A stretch of 64,000 nt of DNA from the NCBI RefSeq assembly GCF_002933275.1, contig NZ_PSSX01000012.1, positions 57,827 through 121,826 on the forward strand, in the 5' to 3' direction. The translations under genes and the position numbers were made by a program. Each line of letters begins with the position of its first letter. Within the stretch, counting starts at the first letter, position 1. This document shows, in pieces, positions 8,449 to 16,506 of this stretch. The notes below the pieces were generated by a model, which worked only from the letters and a program-made list of their open reading frames with translations, was not told the origin of the DNA and made no database searches. The stretch comes from Marinobacter maroccanus (GTDB lineage: Bacteria > Pseudomonadota > Gammaproteobacteria > Pseudomonadales > Oleiphilaceae).

Positions 8449-9852
8449 TTAGCAGGAGTAGTACAGATCGAACTCGACCGGGTGAGTGGTCATGTTCAGT
8501 TTCTCGACTTCACCGCGCTTCAGATCCACGTAGCCCGCGATCATGTCTTCGGTGAATACGCCGCCGCGAGTCAGGAACTCGTGGTCTGCTTCCAGGCAGT
8601 CCAGGGCTTCAGACAGAGTCTCGGCAACCTTCGGAATGCTCAGCGCTTCTTCCTTCGGCAGGTCGTACAGATCCTTGTCCATGGCATCGCCAGGGTGGAT
8701 CTTGTTCTGGATACCATCCAGGCCGGCCATCATCAGTGCCGCGAACGCCAGGTACGGGTTGGCCGCCGGGTCAGGGAAACGTACTTCGATACGACGCGCT
8801 TTCGGGCTGTTCACGTACGGGATACGGATGGAAGCCGAACGGTTACGGGCGGAGTAAGCCAGCATAACCGGTGCTTCGTAACCCGGTACCAGGCGCTTGT
8901 AGCTGTTGGTTGCCGGGTTGGTAAAGGCGTTGATGGCCTTGGCGTGCTTGATAACACCACCGACATAGTACAGCGCTGCTTCGCTCAGGCCGGCATAGCT
9001 GTCACCGGCGAACAGGTTCTTGCCGTCTTTGCTCAAGGACATGTGTACGTGCATGCCGGAACCGTTGTCACCGACAACCGGCTTGGGCATGAAGGTGGCG
9101 GTTTTGCCGTAGGCGTGGGCCACATTGTGTACGCAGTACTTGAGAATCTGTACTTCGTCAGCCTTGCGGGTCAGGGTGTTGGCGCCAACGCCGATTTCAC
9201 ACTGGCCGGCAGTACCGACTTCGTGGTGGTGTACTTCAATTTCCAGGCCCATGGATTCCATGGCGGCACACATGGCGCCACGCAGGTCATGCAGGCTGTC
9301 CACAGGCGGAACCGGGAAGTAGCCGCCTTTGACGCCCGGGCGGTGACCGATGTTGTTGCGGTCGAAGTCCTCGCCGGAAACCCACGCAGCTTCTTCAGAG
9401 TGGATATGGTAGGAAGCGCCCTGCATGTCCACATTCCATTTAACAGAATCAAACACGAAGAACTCCGGCTCCGGGCCGAACAGGGCGCCATCGGCGATGC
9501 CGGTGGACTTCAGGTATTCCTCGGCACGGCGGGCAACGGAGCGCGGATCACGCTCATAACCCTGCATGGTAGAGGGCTCTACGATGTTGCAGGTAATGTT
9601 GACCGTGGTTTCTTCGGTGAACGGATCGAGTACGGAAGTCTCGTCGTCCGGCATCAGGATCATGTCGGATTCGTTGATGCCTTTCCAGCCCGCGATGGAG
9701 GAGCCGTCAAACATTTTGCCGTCTGCGAAAAAGTCTTCATCCACTTCGGTGGCAGGCAGTGTAACGTGCTGCTCTTTACCGCGGCTGTCGGTGAAGCGCA
9801 GGTCAACCCATTTGACTTCGTGTTCTTTGATCAAATCAACTGTCTTGGACAT
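8449..9852 (-). CDS. glnA: Type I glutamine synthetase
   Basis: 467 residues, the usual length for bacterial GSI-beta. Catalyses ATP-dependent formation of glutamine from glutamate and ammonium; acts as a cytoplasmic dodecamer. Visible motifs: [16 protein letters not shown] near the N-terminus, the metal-site segment [21 protein letters not shown], and [20 protein letters not shown]. The adenylylation site is present as DLYDLP with Tyr at about residue 396, so the enzyme can be controlled by GlnE, encoded at 16.5 kb. The upstream sigma-54 element and NtrC boxes indicate transcriptional induction under nitrogen limitation. Confidence 0.98.
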   Translation of the reverse strand: MSKTVDLIKEHEVKWVDLRFTDSRGKEQHVTLPATEVDEDFFADGKMFDGSSIAGWKGINESDMILMPDDETSVLDPFTEETTVNITCNIVEPSTMQGYERDPRSVARRAEEYLKSTGIADGALFGPEPEFFVFDSVKWNVDMQGASYHIHSEEAAWVSGEDFDRNNIGHRPGVKGGYFPVPPVDSLHDLRGAMCAAMESMGLEIEVHHHEVGTAGQCEIGVGANTLTRKADEVQILKYCVHNVAHAYGKTATFMPKPVVGDNGSGMHVHMSLSKDGKNLFAGDSYAGLSEAALYYVGGVIKHAKAINAFTNPATNSYKRLVPGYEAPVMLAYSARNRSASIRIPYVNSPKARRIEVRFPDPAANPYLAFAALMMAGLDGIQNKIHPGDAMDKDLYDLPKEEALSIPKVAETLSEALDCLEADHEFLTRGGVFTEDMIAGYVDLKRGEVEKLNMTTHPVEFDLYYSC

Positions 9853-10007
9853 TGTGCATGCTCCGTTAGTTATACCGCACAGGCGGCTGTATTCATGTTC
9901 GTGGTGCCGGATCGCCCGGGCTAACGGGTTCCGATCTGTTTCTCAGGTTCGCGCAGCTTAGCAAATGCCGTTGCGTCTTACCTGTAAATTTCGGCTGATC
10001 TGGGTAA

Positions 10008-10023
10008 AGCAAGGCGCTTGCCA
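10008..10023 (-). promoter_or_regulatory. Sigma-54 promoter of glnA
   Basis: On the minus strand the sequence reads TGGCAAGCGCCTTGCT, differing from the TGGCAC-N5-TTGCT consensus at one base. The invariant GG (10022-10021) and GC (10010-10009) are exactly ten bases apart. Transcription would start near 9997, giving a leader of about 145 bases before glnA. Confidence 0.8.
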
Positions 10024-10107
10024 ATTTTTAGGGCATGCTCCAGAACGGCGCAACTGCAAGGGTTTGGGGCATGCTCACGAGAAATTAGTAGCTGTTGGAT
10101 GATCACT

Positions 10108-10124
10108 TGCACTTAAATGGTGCA
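10108..10124. promoter_or_regulatory. NtrC enhancer site 1 upstream of glnA
   Basis: TGCACTTAAATGGTGCA, 15 of 17 matches to the enterobacterial NtrC site TGCACCAAAATGGTGCA by eye, with perfect outer half-sites TGCAC/GTGCA. Its centre lies about 119 bases upstream of the predicted glnA start of transcription, the distance expected for an NtrC enhancer. Confidence 0.8.
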
Positions 10125-10137
10125 CTTTATTGGTGCG
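10121..10137. promoter_or_regulatory. NtrC enhancer site 2 upstream of glnA
   Basis: TGCACTTTATTGGTGCG shares its first four bases with the end of site 1. Overlapping sites of this kind may load NtrC oligomers cooperatively or alternate in occupancy. It matches the NtrC pattern in both half-sites except the last base. Confidence 0.65.
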
Positions 10138-10150
10138 TTTATCGGTTGAT

Positions 10151-10167
10151 TGCCCTAAATAGGTGCG
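10151..10167. promoter_or_regulatory. Weaker NtrC-like site 3 upstream of glnA
   Basis: TGCCCTAAATAGGTGCG keeps the right half-site (GGTGCG) and a degenerate left half. It continues the array of sites 1 and 2, some 30 bases further upstream. Low-affinity site, inferred from position. Confidence 0.45.
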
Positions 10168-10203
10168 ATTGCTTCGTATAAAGAATAGGCGTTTTTCTTC
10201 ATA

Positions 10204-10230
10204 TTAACGACACAGACTTTTCGATATACT
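10204..10230 (+). promoter_or_regulatory. Possible sigma-70 promoter for bipA
   Basis: TATACT at 10225-10230 is a good -10 element; TTAACG at 10204-10209 is a fair -35 but the spacer is only 15 bases. It lies about 180 bases upstream of the bipA start. The rest of 9853-10412 holds only the divergent glnA control region and no gene. Confidence 0.35.
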
Positions 10231-10412
10231 GCGCGCCGCTTCATTTTTTACCCTGCCATTTTCGGATCCCGGATCGGAAATCGCCGTGCAGGGTGCCGGG
10301 CAGAGAGCTCCGGTGAATGAGTTCATTTTACGGATTTGAGACGGCATGTGCTGGGATTTCCCCTGCGAACGACCTTCTCAGGTCATTGAGTGCATGCCGC
10401 AGGAATATTTTT

Positions 10413-12224
10413 GTGATCGAAAAACTTCGTAATATCGCCATTATCGCCCACGTTGACCATGGTAAAACCACGCTTGTCGACCAGCTTTTGCGCCAGTCAG
10501 GCACTTTGGAGCGCAAAGAGCTCGATAGCGAGCGGGTCATGGATTCCAATGACCAGGAAAAAGAGCGGGGCATCACCATCCTGGCGAAGAACACCGCTCT
10601 GAAGTGGAATGGCTACGACATCAATATTGTAGACACCCCGGGCCACGCTGATTTTGGTGGTGAGGTTGAGCGGGTCATGAGTATGGTGGATTGCGTGCTG
10701 CTGGTGGTTGATTCCATCGACGGCCCCATGCCTCAGACCCGTTTCGTTACCCAGAAGGCTTTTGCCGCGGGTCTGCGTCCGATCGTAGTGGTTAACAAGA
10801 TCGACCGTCCCGGCGCCCGTCCGGACTGGGTTGTGGATCAGGTGTTTGACCTTTTTGATAACCTGGGCGCCACCGACGAGCAGCTGGACTTCCCGATTGT
10901 CTACGCCAGTGCCCTGAACGGCATTGCCGGAATGGATCACGAAAAGCTGGATGACAACATGGATGCCGTATTCCAGGCGATTGTTGATCATGTGCCGGCG
11001 CCAAATGTTGATCCGGATGGCCCGTTCCAGATGCAGATTTCACAGCTGGACTACAACAGCTTCCTCGGTGTGATCGGCATCGGCCGTATCATGCGGGGCA
11101 AGATCAAGACCAATTCGCCGGTAACCGCGATCGGCGCCAATGGTAAAAAGCGCAATGGCCGTATCCTCAAGATCATGGGGCATTCCGGTCTGCAACGTGT
11201 TGAGGTTGATGAAGCCCAGGCTGGCGACATTGTCTGTGTCAGCGGGATGGATGAGCTGTTCATTTCCGACACCCTTTGTGATCAGGCCAATGTTGAAGCG
11301 CTGCCGGCACTGACGGTGGATGAGCCGACTGTATCCATGACTTTCCAGGTCAATGATTCGCCCTTCGCCGGCAAGGAAGGCAAGTACGTTACCAGCCGGA
11401 ACATCAAGGAGCGCCTGGAAAAGGAGCTGCTGCACAACGTTGCGCTGCGCGTCGAAGAGGGTGACTCCGCGGACAAGTTCAAGGTGTCCGGTCGTGGCGA
11501 ATTGCACCTGTCAGTTCTGATCGAGAACATGCGCCGCGAGAACTTTGAGCTGGCTGTTGGTCGCCCGGAAGTGGTTATCAAGGAAGTGGATGGCGTAAAG
11601 CAGGAGCCGTACGAGAACGTCATTGTTGATATCGAGGAGCAGCACCAGGGTGCCGTCATGGAGCAAATGGGGCTGCGCAAGGGCGATCTGACCAACATGG
11701 TGCCGGATGGCAAGGGCCGGATGCGTCTGGACTACACCATTCCAGCACGTGGTTTGATTGGTTTCCGGAACACCTTTCTGACCATGACCTCAGGCACTGG
11801 CATCCTGACTTCGACCTTCAGCCACTACGGCCCGATCAAGGTTGGTGATGTAACCAGCCGCCAGAACGGTGTCATCGTGTCCATGGCTACGGGCACAGCA
11901 CTGACCTATTCGCTGGAAACCCTGCAGAGCCGCGGCAAGCTGTTCCTGGATCCGGGGCAGGAGATCTATGAAGGGCAGCTGTGTGGTATTCACAGCCGGG
12001 ACAACGACCTGGTGGTTAACCCCACCAAGGCCAAAAAGCTCGACAACATGCGCGCCTCCGGCAAGGATGAAGTCATTGGCCTGGTGCCGCCGATCAAGTT
12101 CACCCTTGAACAGGCGCTGGAATTCATTGATGACGACGAGCTGGTGGAAGTGACACCGAAATCCATCAGGCTGCGCAAGAAACTCCTGACCGAGAATGAG
12201 CGTAAGCGCGCCAGCAAGAAGTAA
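10413..12224 (+). CDS. typA: Ribosome-associated GTPase BipA/TypA
   Basis: 603 residues from the GTG at 10413 ([17 protein letters not shown]), the normal family start; the in-frame ATG at 10317 would add a 32-residue tail with no resemblance to the family. G motifs are all visible: [10 protein letters not shown] (P-loop), GITI in switch [26 protein letters not shown]. Domain II, an EF-G domain III/V-like part ([28 protein letters not shown]) and the BipA-specific C-terminal domain follow. BipA is a translational GTPase that binds the ribosome under stress and cold and aids 50S assembly. Two palindromic repeats follow the gene. Confidence 0.97.
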   Translation: MIEKLRNIAIIAHVDHGKTTLVDQLLRQSGTLERKELDSERVMDSNDQEKERGITILAKNTALKWNGYDINIVDTPGHADFGGEVERVMSMVDCVLLVVDSIDGPMPQTRFVTQKAFAAGLRPIVVVNKIDRPGARPDWVVDQVFDLFDNLGATDEQLDFPIVYASALNGIAGMDHEKLDDNMDAVFQAIVDHVPAPNVDPDGPFQMQISQLDYNSFLGVIGIGRIMRGKIKTNSPVTAIGANGKKRNGRILKIMGHSGLQRVEVDEAQAGDIVCVSGMDELFISDTLCDQANVEALPALTVDEPTVSMTFQVNDSPFAGKEGKYVTSRNIKERLEKELLHNVALRVEEGDSADKFKVSGRGELHLSVLIENMRRENFELAVGRPEVVIKEVDGVKQEPYENVIVDIEEQHQGAVMEQMGLRKGDLTNMVPDGKGRMRLDYTIPARGLIGFRNTFLTMTSGTGILTSTFSHYGPIKVGDVTSRQNGVIVSMATGTALTYSLETLQSRGKLFLDPGQEIYEGQLCGIHSRDNDLVVNPTKAKKLDNMRASGKDEVIGLVPPIKFTLEQALEFIDDDELVEVTPKSIRLRKKLLTENERKRASKK

Positions 12225-12233
12225 CGTGAATGC

Positions 12234-12263
12234 GGGGTCAGAAGAGAGCGTTCTTCTGACCCC
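12234..12263. repeat. GGGGTCAGA palindrome, copy A
   Basis: 12-bp perfect arms GGGGTCAGAAGA and TCTTCTGACCCC around a 6-base loop (gagcgt), 30 bases in all. It starts nine bases after the bipA stop. The inner part of the stem (AAGA/TCTT) differs from the other copies but keeps pairing. It may act as a terminator or mRNA-end stabiliser; there is no T tract. Confidence 0.85.
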
Positions 12264-12293
12264 ATGTTGACCTCTCCAGTCGAAGTATCCCTT

Positions 12294-12323
12294 GGGGTCA
12301 GATGAAAGCTTTCATCTGACCCC
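12294..12323. repeat. GGGGTCAGA palindrome, copy B (perfect 30-bp palindrome)
   Basis: GGGGTCAGATGAAAG at 12294-12308 followed directly by its exact complement CTTTCATCTGACCCC, so 15-bp arms with no loop. It lies 30 bases after copy A, between bipA and the hydrolase gene. A and B share the outer nine bases GGGGTCAGA, consistent with tandem insertion of one mobile repeat. Confidence 0.9.
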
Positions 12324-12367
12324 ATCTTCATCCAGAATTCTGGGACAACCCTGTTCCGGAGTGCTCC

Positions 12368-13330
12368 ATGCTTTCCCTCTACCCTGACATCAAGCCCAAC
12401 GCCCAGCACCGTATTGCCGTTGATCCGCCCCACGAACTCTACATTGAGGAAAGCGGGAACCCTGACGGGATGCCGGTTCTTGTCGTTCATGGTGGCCCGG
12501 GTGACGGGTGCGAGGATTATCACCGGCGCTTTTTCGACGCTGAAAGATTCCGGATTATCCTCATGGATCAGCGGGGTGCCGGCCGGTCCACGCCACTGGC
12601 AGAGCTTGAGGGCAACAGCACGGCCAAGCTGGTTGAGGATATGGAGGCGGTGCGTTCGTTTCTTGGTATCGACAAGTGGCTTCTGTTTGGCGGCAGTTGG
12701 GGGTCGACTCTTAGTCTGGTTTATGCCCAGGCGCACCCGGATCGAGTCTCGGGGCTGGTTCTGCGTGGCATATTTCTCTGTCGTCCCCGTGATATTCACT
12801 GGTTTTACCAGGAGGGTGCCAGCCGCGTGTTCCCGGATTACTGGTCTGACTTCGAGGCACAAATTCCGGAAGCCGAGCGGGATAATATGGTGGCGGCCTA
12901 TTACCGAAAATTGACCAGTACCAACGAGCTGGAACAAATCCAGGCTGCCAAGGCCTGGTCAGTCTGGGAGGGCCGATGCGCAACTCTGCACCCGAACCCC
13001 AGGGTGGTTGAGCACTTTGGTCATCCCCACGTTGCCATCGCGTTGGCCCGTATCGAATGCCACTATTTCATGAACTCCGCCTTTCTTGAGCCAGACCAGA
13101 TCATTCGCGATGCGCATCGCCTGGCAGACATTCCCGGGGTTATTGTTCACGGACGGTACGATATGGTTTGCCCGCTGGACAATGCCCTGGCGCTCAGCAA
13201 GGCCTGGCCGGAGGCGGAATTCCAGATCATTCGCGATGCGGGCCACTCCGCGTCGGAGCCTGCCATAATCGATGCGCTGATTCGTGGTATTGAGTCCGTT
13301 GTCGCCAAAACTGAGAAAAGTGCTGGCTGA
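12368..13330 (+). CDS. pip: Alpha/beta hydrolase, proline iminopeptidase (S33 family)
   Basis: 320 residues, the usual size for bacterial prolyl aminopeptidase. Signature segments: PHELYIEESGNPDGMPVLVVHGGPGDGC (oxyanion HGGPG), DQRGAGRSTP, nucleophile elbow GGSWGSTLSL with catalytic Ser, and the C-terminal Asp and His in VHGRYDMVCP and DAGHSASEP. It releases N-terminal proline from peptides in the cytoplasm. The ATG at 12368 has a GGAG site eight bases upstream. It is followed closely by dtd, with which it may be co-transcribed. Confidence 0.92.
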   Translation: MLSLYPDIKPNAQHRIAVDPPHELYIEESGNPDGMPVLVVHGGPGDGCEDYHRRFFDAERFRIILMDQRGAGRSTPLAELEGNSTAKLVEDMEAVRSFLGIDKWLLFGGSWGSTLSLVYAQAHPDRVSGLVLRGIFLCRPRDIHWFYQEGASRVFPDYWSDFEAQIPEAERDNMVAAYYRKLTSTNELEQIQAAKAWSVWEGRCATLHPNPRVVEHFGHPHVAIALARIECHYFMNSAFLEPDQIIRDAHRLADIPGVIVHGRYDMVCPLDNALALSKAWPEAEFQIIRDAGHSASEPAIIDALIRGIESVVAKTEKSAG

Positions 13331-13422
13331 ATTCCGTTTTCAGGGTTGCGGCCGGTACCCGCCATGGATACACTCTTGCTCGATCTTAATTTTTGCCTGT
13401 TCCATCGTCCCCAAGGCAGTTG

Positions 13423-13881
13423 ATGAAAGGATTGATCCAGCGAGTTTCGCAAGCCAGTGTTACCGTGGACGGTGAGCAGATAGCCTCGATCGACACAGGC
13501 CTTCTGCTTTTGCTGGGTGTCGAAAAAGGAGATAGCGAGCGCGAGGCAAGGGAACTTTGCCGAAAAATCCTCACTTACCGAGTGTTTCCCGATGACGCGG
13601 GGCGGATGAACCGCAGCCTGCTGGATATCGGTGGTTCCCTCCTTGTTGTTCCACAGTTTACTTTGGCGGCTGATACATCATCTGGAACGAGGCCCGGTTT
13701 CTCCCTTGCAGCGGGTCCGGATGTCGCCACCCGGCTCTACGAATTGTTTGTGGCAGACGCAAGATCCCATCTGGGTTCGAGCAAGGTGGGTGAAGGACGG
13801 TTTGGCGCGGATATGAAGGTTGGGTTGACGAATGACGGGCCTGTCACCTTCCTGCTAGAGATTAAACAAAGGCGCGTATAG
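13423..13881 (+). CDS. dtd: D-aminoacyl-tRNA deacylase
   Basis: 152 residues from the ATG at 13423 (MKGLIQRVSQASVTVDG), the standard family start. Hydrolyses D-aminoacyl-tRNAs such as D-Tyr-tRNA, a proofreading role in the cytoplasm. Family motifs are seen: GLLLLLGVEKGD, VPQFTLAADTSSGTRPGFS and the C-terminal NDGPVTFLLE with the conserved Gly-Pro pair that excludes L-amino acids. It sits 92 bases after the iminopeptidase gene. Confidence 0.95.
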   Translation: MKGLIQRVSQASVTVDGEQIASIDTGLLLLLGVEKGDSEREARELCRKILTYRVFPDDAGRMNRSLLDIGGSLLVVPQFTLAADTSSGTRPGFSLAAGPDVATRLYELFVADARSHLGSSKVGEGRFGADMKVGLTNDGPVTFLLEIKQRRV

Positions 13882-14116
13882 GTAGTTGCACTAGTATTGT
13901 GCGCGGCCCGTCATGCTGGGCTGCAATGGTGCGAAAATGCCACGAGAGACTTTGATTTTGTGCAGCTTTCGGGGCCTAACGTCCTGTTAATAAAAGGTTA
14001 ATCGTAATCTGGCCTCGGATTTGAAACGGAACTGTAACGCGGCTAGCGAGCTGAAAATAGCATAAATACTTGCGTTTCTGCTGCTAAAAGAGCTAAAAAA
14101 GCACCGCAGTTAATTT

Positions 14117-14136
14117 GCAAAATGAGAATGATTGTA
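14117..14136. promoter_or_regulatory. Possible Fur box upstream of the porin gene
   Basis: GCAAAATGAGAATGATTGT resembles the Fur pattern (TGAGAATGATT core). It lies some 235 bases upstream of the porin start. Control by iron would be plausible for a porin but the match is imperfect. Confidence 0.35.
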
Positions 14137-14157
14137 TTAAAACAGTTTCATCATCTA

Positions 14158-14174
14158 GAGCTTTAAGAAAGCTC
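14158..14174. other. Short inverted repeat in the porin upstream region
   Basis: GAGCTTT-aag-AAAGCTC, 7-bp arms with a 3-base loop. The whole of 13882-14369 (488 bases) has no gene; it is A+T-rich and most likely carries the porin promoter and a long leader. This hairpin may be part of that leader or an operator. Confidence 0.4.
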
Positions 14175-14369
14175 GATAAGTGATTGAGCTGTATAGATCT
14201 GGATTCTTTCAGATTTATTCGAAAAAGAAGAAAAGTTGCTTCTTTGTCATAAAACTGACATGGGAGTGATGCAGAATCGGCCTCATCCAGCCTGACTGGT
14301 GAAGCCTTACAAAATCGGGATAAGAACCCGTCGCTAAAACCTGAGTTAACTCAAAAAGGAAGACGCAAC

Positions 14370-15389
14370 ATGAAAAAAACGCTCCTCGCATCTGCTATCG
14401 CAGTCGCAACCTTCTCCGGCGCTGCCTCTGCACAGACCATGTCTGCTTCCGAGCTGGCTGCCAAGATGGATTCCATGCCGACTGTATACGGCAACATCCA
14501 GTACGTCCTTTATCATGACAGCGTAAAGGGCGGCGAGTCTGTTGTTGAACACGCTGACAACGGTTCCACCCTTGGTGTTAAGCACGACCACGAGATTGCT
14601 CCCGGTATCACTGGTTTCTTCAAGCTTGAAATGGAAGGCCTTAACGCCGACGACAAGGACGGTGAAGGTGACAACGCCGGTCTGAACGAGCTCGATGAAG
14701 CTTACATTGGTATCAAAGGCGACAGCTTCGGCCAGATCTGGGTTGGTTCTGACGACTCCACTTACGAGCGCGCTGTAGACGAAATCTCCCAGTACTACGA
14801 AGTGGCTACCCTGAACATCGGCGCTGACTACACCACTGGCGAAGGCGACATGATTCAGTATAGCAGCCCGAGCTTCGGTGGCCTGACCCTGATGGGCGCT
14901 GTTCAGATCAACGGCGACGGCGATGACCAGACACTGTCTGACAAAGGTGGCAAGAAGTCCTACCCGTACCAGCTGGCCGCTGTCTATGAAATGGACGCTC
15001 TGGAGCTGGCCTTCGCTATGGACTCCAACGATGGTGGCGGTTCTGCCAGCAACGAAAACACCTACGGCCTGCGTGCCAGCTACGACATGGGTGATCTGCG
15101 CGTAACTGGTGAGTACCACACCACCAAGGACGCTTCTGACACTTACGGCGTAATCGGTTACTACACCATGGGTGCCAATCAGTTCGCTCTCTCTTACGAG
15201 ATGAACGTTGCTGATGACGCTACCGACACCGAAACCTCCACAGTAACCTTCCAGGCTCTGCACAACCTGTCTGACCACATGTATGTGTACTTCGAAGGCT
15301 ACCTGGGCGGCGGTGACGACGGCGTATACGGCGTTGCTGATGAAAGCGAGCGTTCTATCGCTTCCGTTGGTGGTGTTTACTACTTCTGA
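14370..15389 (+). CDS. Outer-membrane general porin (Gram-negative porin, trimeric 16-strand type)
   Basis: 339 residues. Signal peptide MKKTLLASAIAVATFSGAASA with cleavage before QTM. The mature chain shows porin features: an early strand with YGNIQYVLYHDS, alternating aromatic beta strands, acid-rich loops, GSFGQ-like DSFGQIWVGSDDSTYERA (start of the constriction loop L3), and a final strand ending in Phe (GGVYYF) recognised by the Bam complex. An AAAGGAAG ribosome site precedes the ATG. Codon use is strongly biased to preferred codons, suggesting high expression. Substrate is not predictable. Confidence 0.93.
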   Translation: MKKTLLASAIAVATFSGAASAQTMSASELAAKMDSMPTVYGNIQYVLYHDSVKGGESVVEHADNGSTLGVKHDHEIAPGITGFFKLEMEGLNADDKDGEGDNAGLNELDEAYIGIKGDSFGQIWVGSDDSTYERAVDEISQYYEVATLNIGADYTTGEGDMIQYSSPSFGGLTLMGAVQINGDGDDQTLSDKGGKKSYPYQLAAVYEMDALELAFAMDSNDGGGSASNENTYGLRASYDMGDLRVTGEYHTTKDASDTYGVIGYYTMGANQFALSYEMNVADDATDTETSTVTFQALHNLSDHMYVYFEGYLGGGDDGVYGVADESERSIASVGGVYYF

Positions 15390-15417
15390 TCAGCCAATCG
15401 GCTAATCCTGTAGTATG

Positions 15418-15450
15418 AAAACCGGCGACCTCAGGGTCGCCGGTTTTTTT
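15418..15450 (+). terminator. Rho-independent terminator of the porin gene
   Basis: Stem AAAACCGGCGACC-tca-GGGTCGCCGGTTTT with a run of seven T at the end, about 30 bases after the porin stop. It also separates the CYTH gene from the strong porin transcript. Confidence 0.93.
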
Positions 15451-15483
15451 GTGTTTCTGAATCCCGAAAAATAAGGCATGGGC

Positions 15484-16347
15484 ATGGCAACCGAACTGGA
15501 AATCAAGCTCAGTGTTTCTGACGCAGCGCAGGCGAAGGCTTTGGAGTGGCTTTCCTCCCGACCTGAGGTGCGCCCCGGAAAAACCAAATCGCTGATCAAT
15601 CGCTATTTCGACACGCCCAATGCCGATCTGAATCGGGCCAAAGCCGCGCTGAGAGTTCGCAAAGCGGGCGATGACTATATCCAGACCCTGAAAACCCGGG
15701 GTGAATTCGTTGATGGGGCTCACCGGCGCGAAGAGTGGGAGTGGCCGGTATCCGGTCCTGAACTGGATCTGTCTTTACTCGAAGGAACACCGCTGAATTC
15801 CGAACTGGATCTCGGCAGTCTCGAGGTGGTGTTTGAAACCAACTTTCAGCGTCAGGTGCTCTGGCTGGAACAAGGGCCGAGTGTCATCGAGATCGCCGTC
15901 GACTCTGGCACTGTGGCGGGCAAAGATGCCAGATGGCCACTGCATGAAGTGGAATTTGAACTCAAAAGCGGGGAAGGCGGAAAACTGGTGGCCTGGGCGC
16001 TCGAACTGGCCCGCGAAGTGCCGGTTTTCCTGAATCTCATCAGTAAGGCTGAGCAGGGTTATTTTCTTGCGGGCCTGTATTGCCCGGAGATTGTTTGCAA
16101 ACCTGAGCCACTGACAGTGACTGAGTTTCTTCAGGCGTTGGGCGCATGCTGGCTGCTCGACAAGCCGTTTCCTGTAGACAAGCTGGATCTCTCGCAAGTG
16201 GAGAGGACCGCTGCTACCGCACGGTGTGGCGAACTTTATGAGTGCGTGATCGCTGAGCTGGCCAGTGGCGCTGCCGTTCGTGATCTTTCCGAAAACTCGA
16301 CGCAGCTGGGCGTTCTTCAGTTGCAGCTTGCTGCTGCCGGTCAGTAA
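15484..16347 (+). CDS. CYTH-domain protein, probable inorganic triphosphatase
   Basis: 287 residues from the ATG at 15484, which lies seven bases after an AAGG site; the ATG at 15478 is too close to it. The CYTH signature ExExK is at the very start (TELEIKLSV), followed by tunnel residues in SLINRYFDTPNADLNRAKAALRVRKAGDDYIQTLKTRG, HRREEWEWPV and the acidic strand VEIAVDSGTV..WPLHEVEFELKSG. E. coli YgiF is a CYTH-CHAD triphosphatase; here only a short remnant follows the CYTH core (residues 200-287), much shorter than a full CHAD domain. YgiF is likewise next to glnE in E. coli, and glnE follows here. Confidence 0.88.
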   Translation: MATELEIKLSVSDAAQAKALEWLSSRPEVRPGKTKSLINRYFDTPNADLNRAKAALRVRKAGDDYIQTLKTRGEFVDGAHRREEWEWPVSGPELDLSLLEGTPLNSELDLGSLEVVFETNFQRQVLWLEQGPSVIEIAVDSGTVAGKDARWPLHEVEFELKSGEGGKLVAWALELAREVPVFLNLISKAEQGYFLAGLYCPEIVCKPEPLTVTEFLQALGACWLLDKPFPVDKLDLSQVERTAATARCGELYECVIAELASGAAVRDLSENSTQLGVLQLQLAAAGQ

Positions 16348-16506
16348 TCACTGGATTGTTGAAGCGACCGCTTTCTGATCAGTTGAGTTCTCTTCTGCGA
16401 GCTCCGCCTCGTCGGTTTCCTTGCATCCATGTCGCCCGAGTCTTCAGTCACGGGTAAGTACGTTATACAGTAGCGGAAATACAACAGGCAGATAAGGGTT
16501 TGCATT

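Noticed and set aside
8200..9924. Open frame of 574 codons on the plus strand opposite glnA
   Set aside because: Antisense shadow of the strongly biased glnA gene, crosses a terminator and the glnA start region, no ribosome site or recognisable domain.
12234..12323. CRISPR or attachment-site interpretation of the paired palindromes
   Set aside because: Only two units, each an inverted rather than direct repeat, and no cas genes or integrase.
14346..15278. Open frame of 310 codons opposite the porin gene
   Set aside because: Antisense of a highly expressed gene with strong codon bias; porin has signal peptide and terminal Phe and is the real gene.
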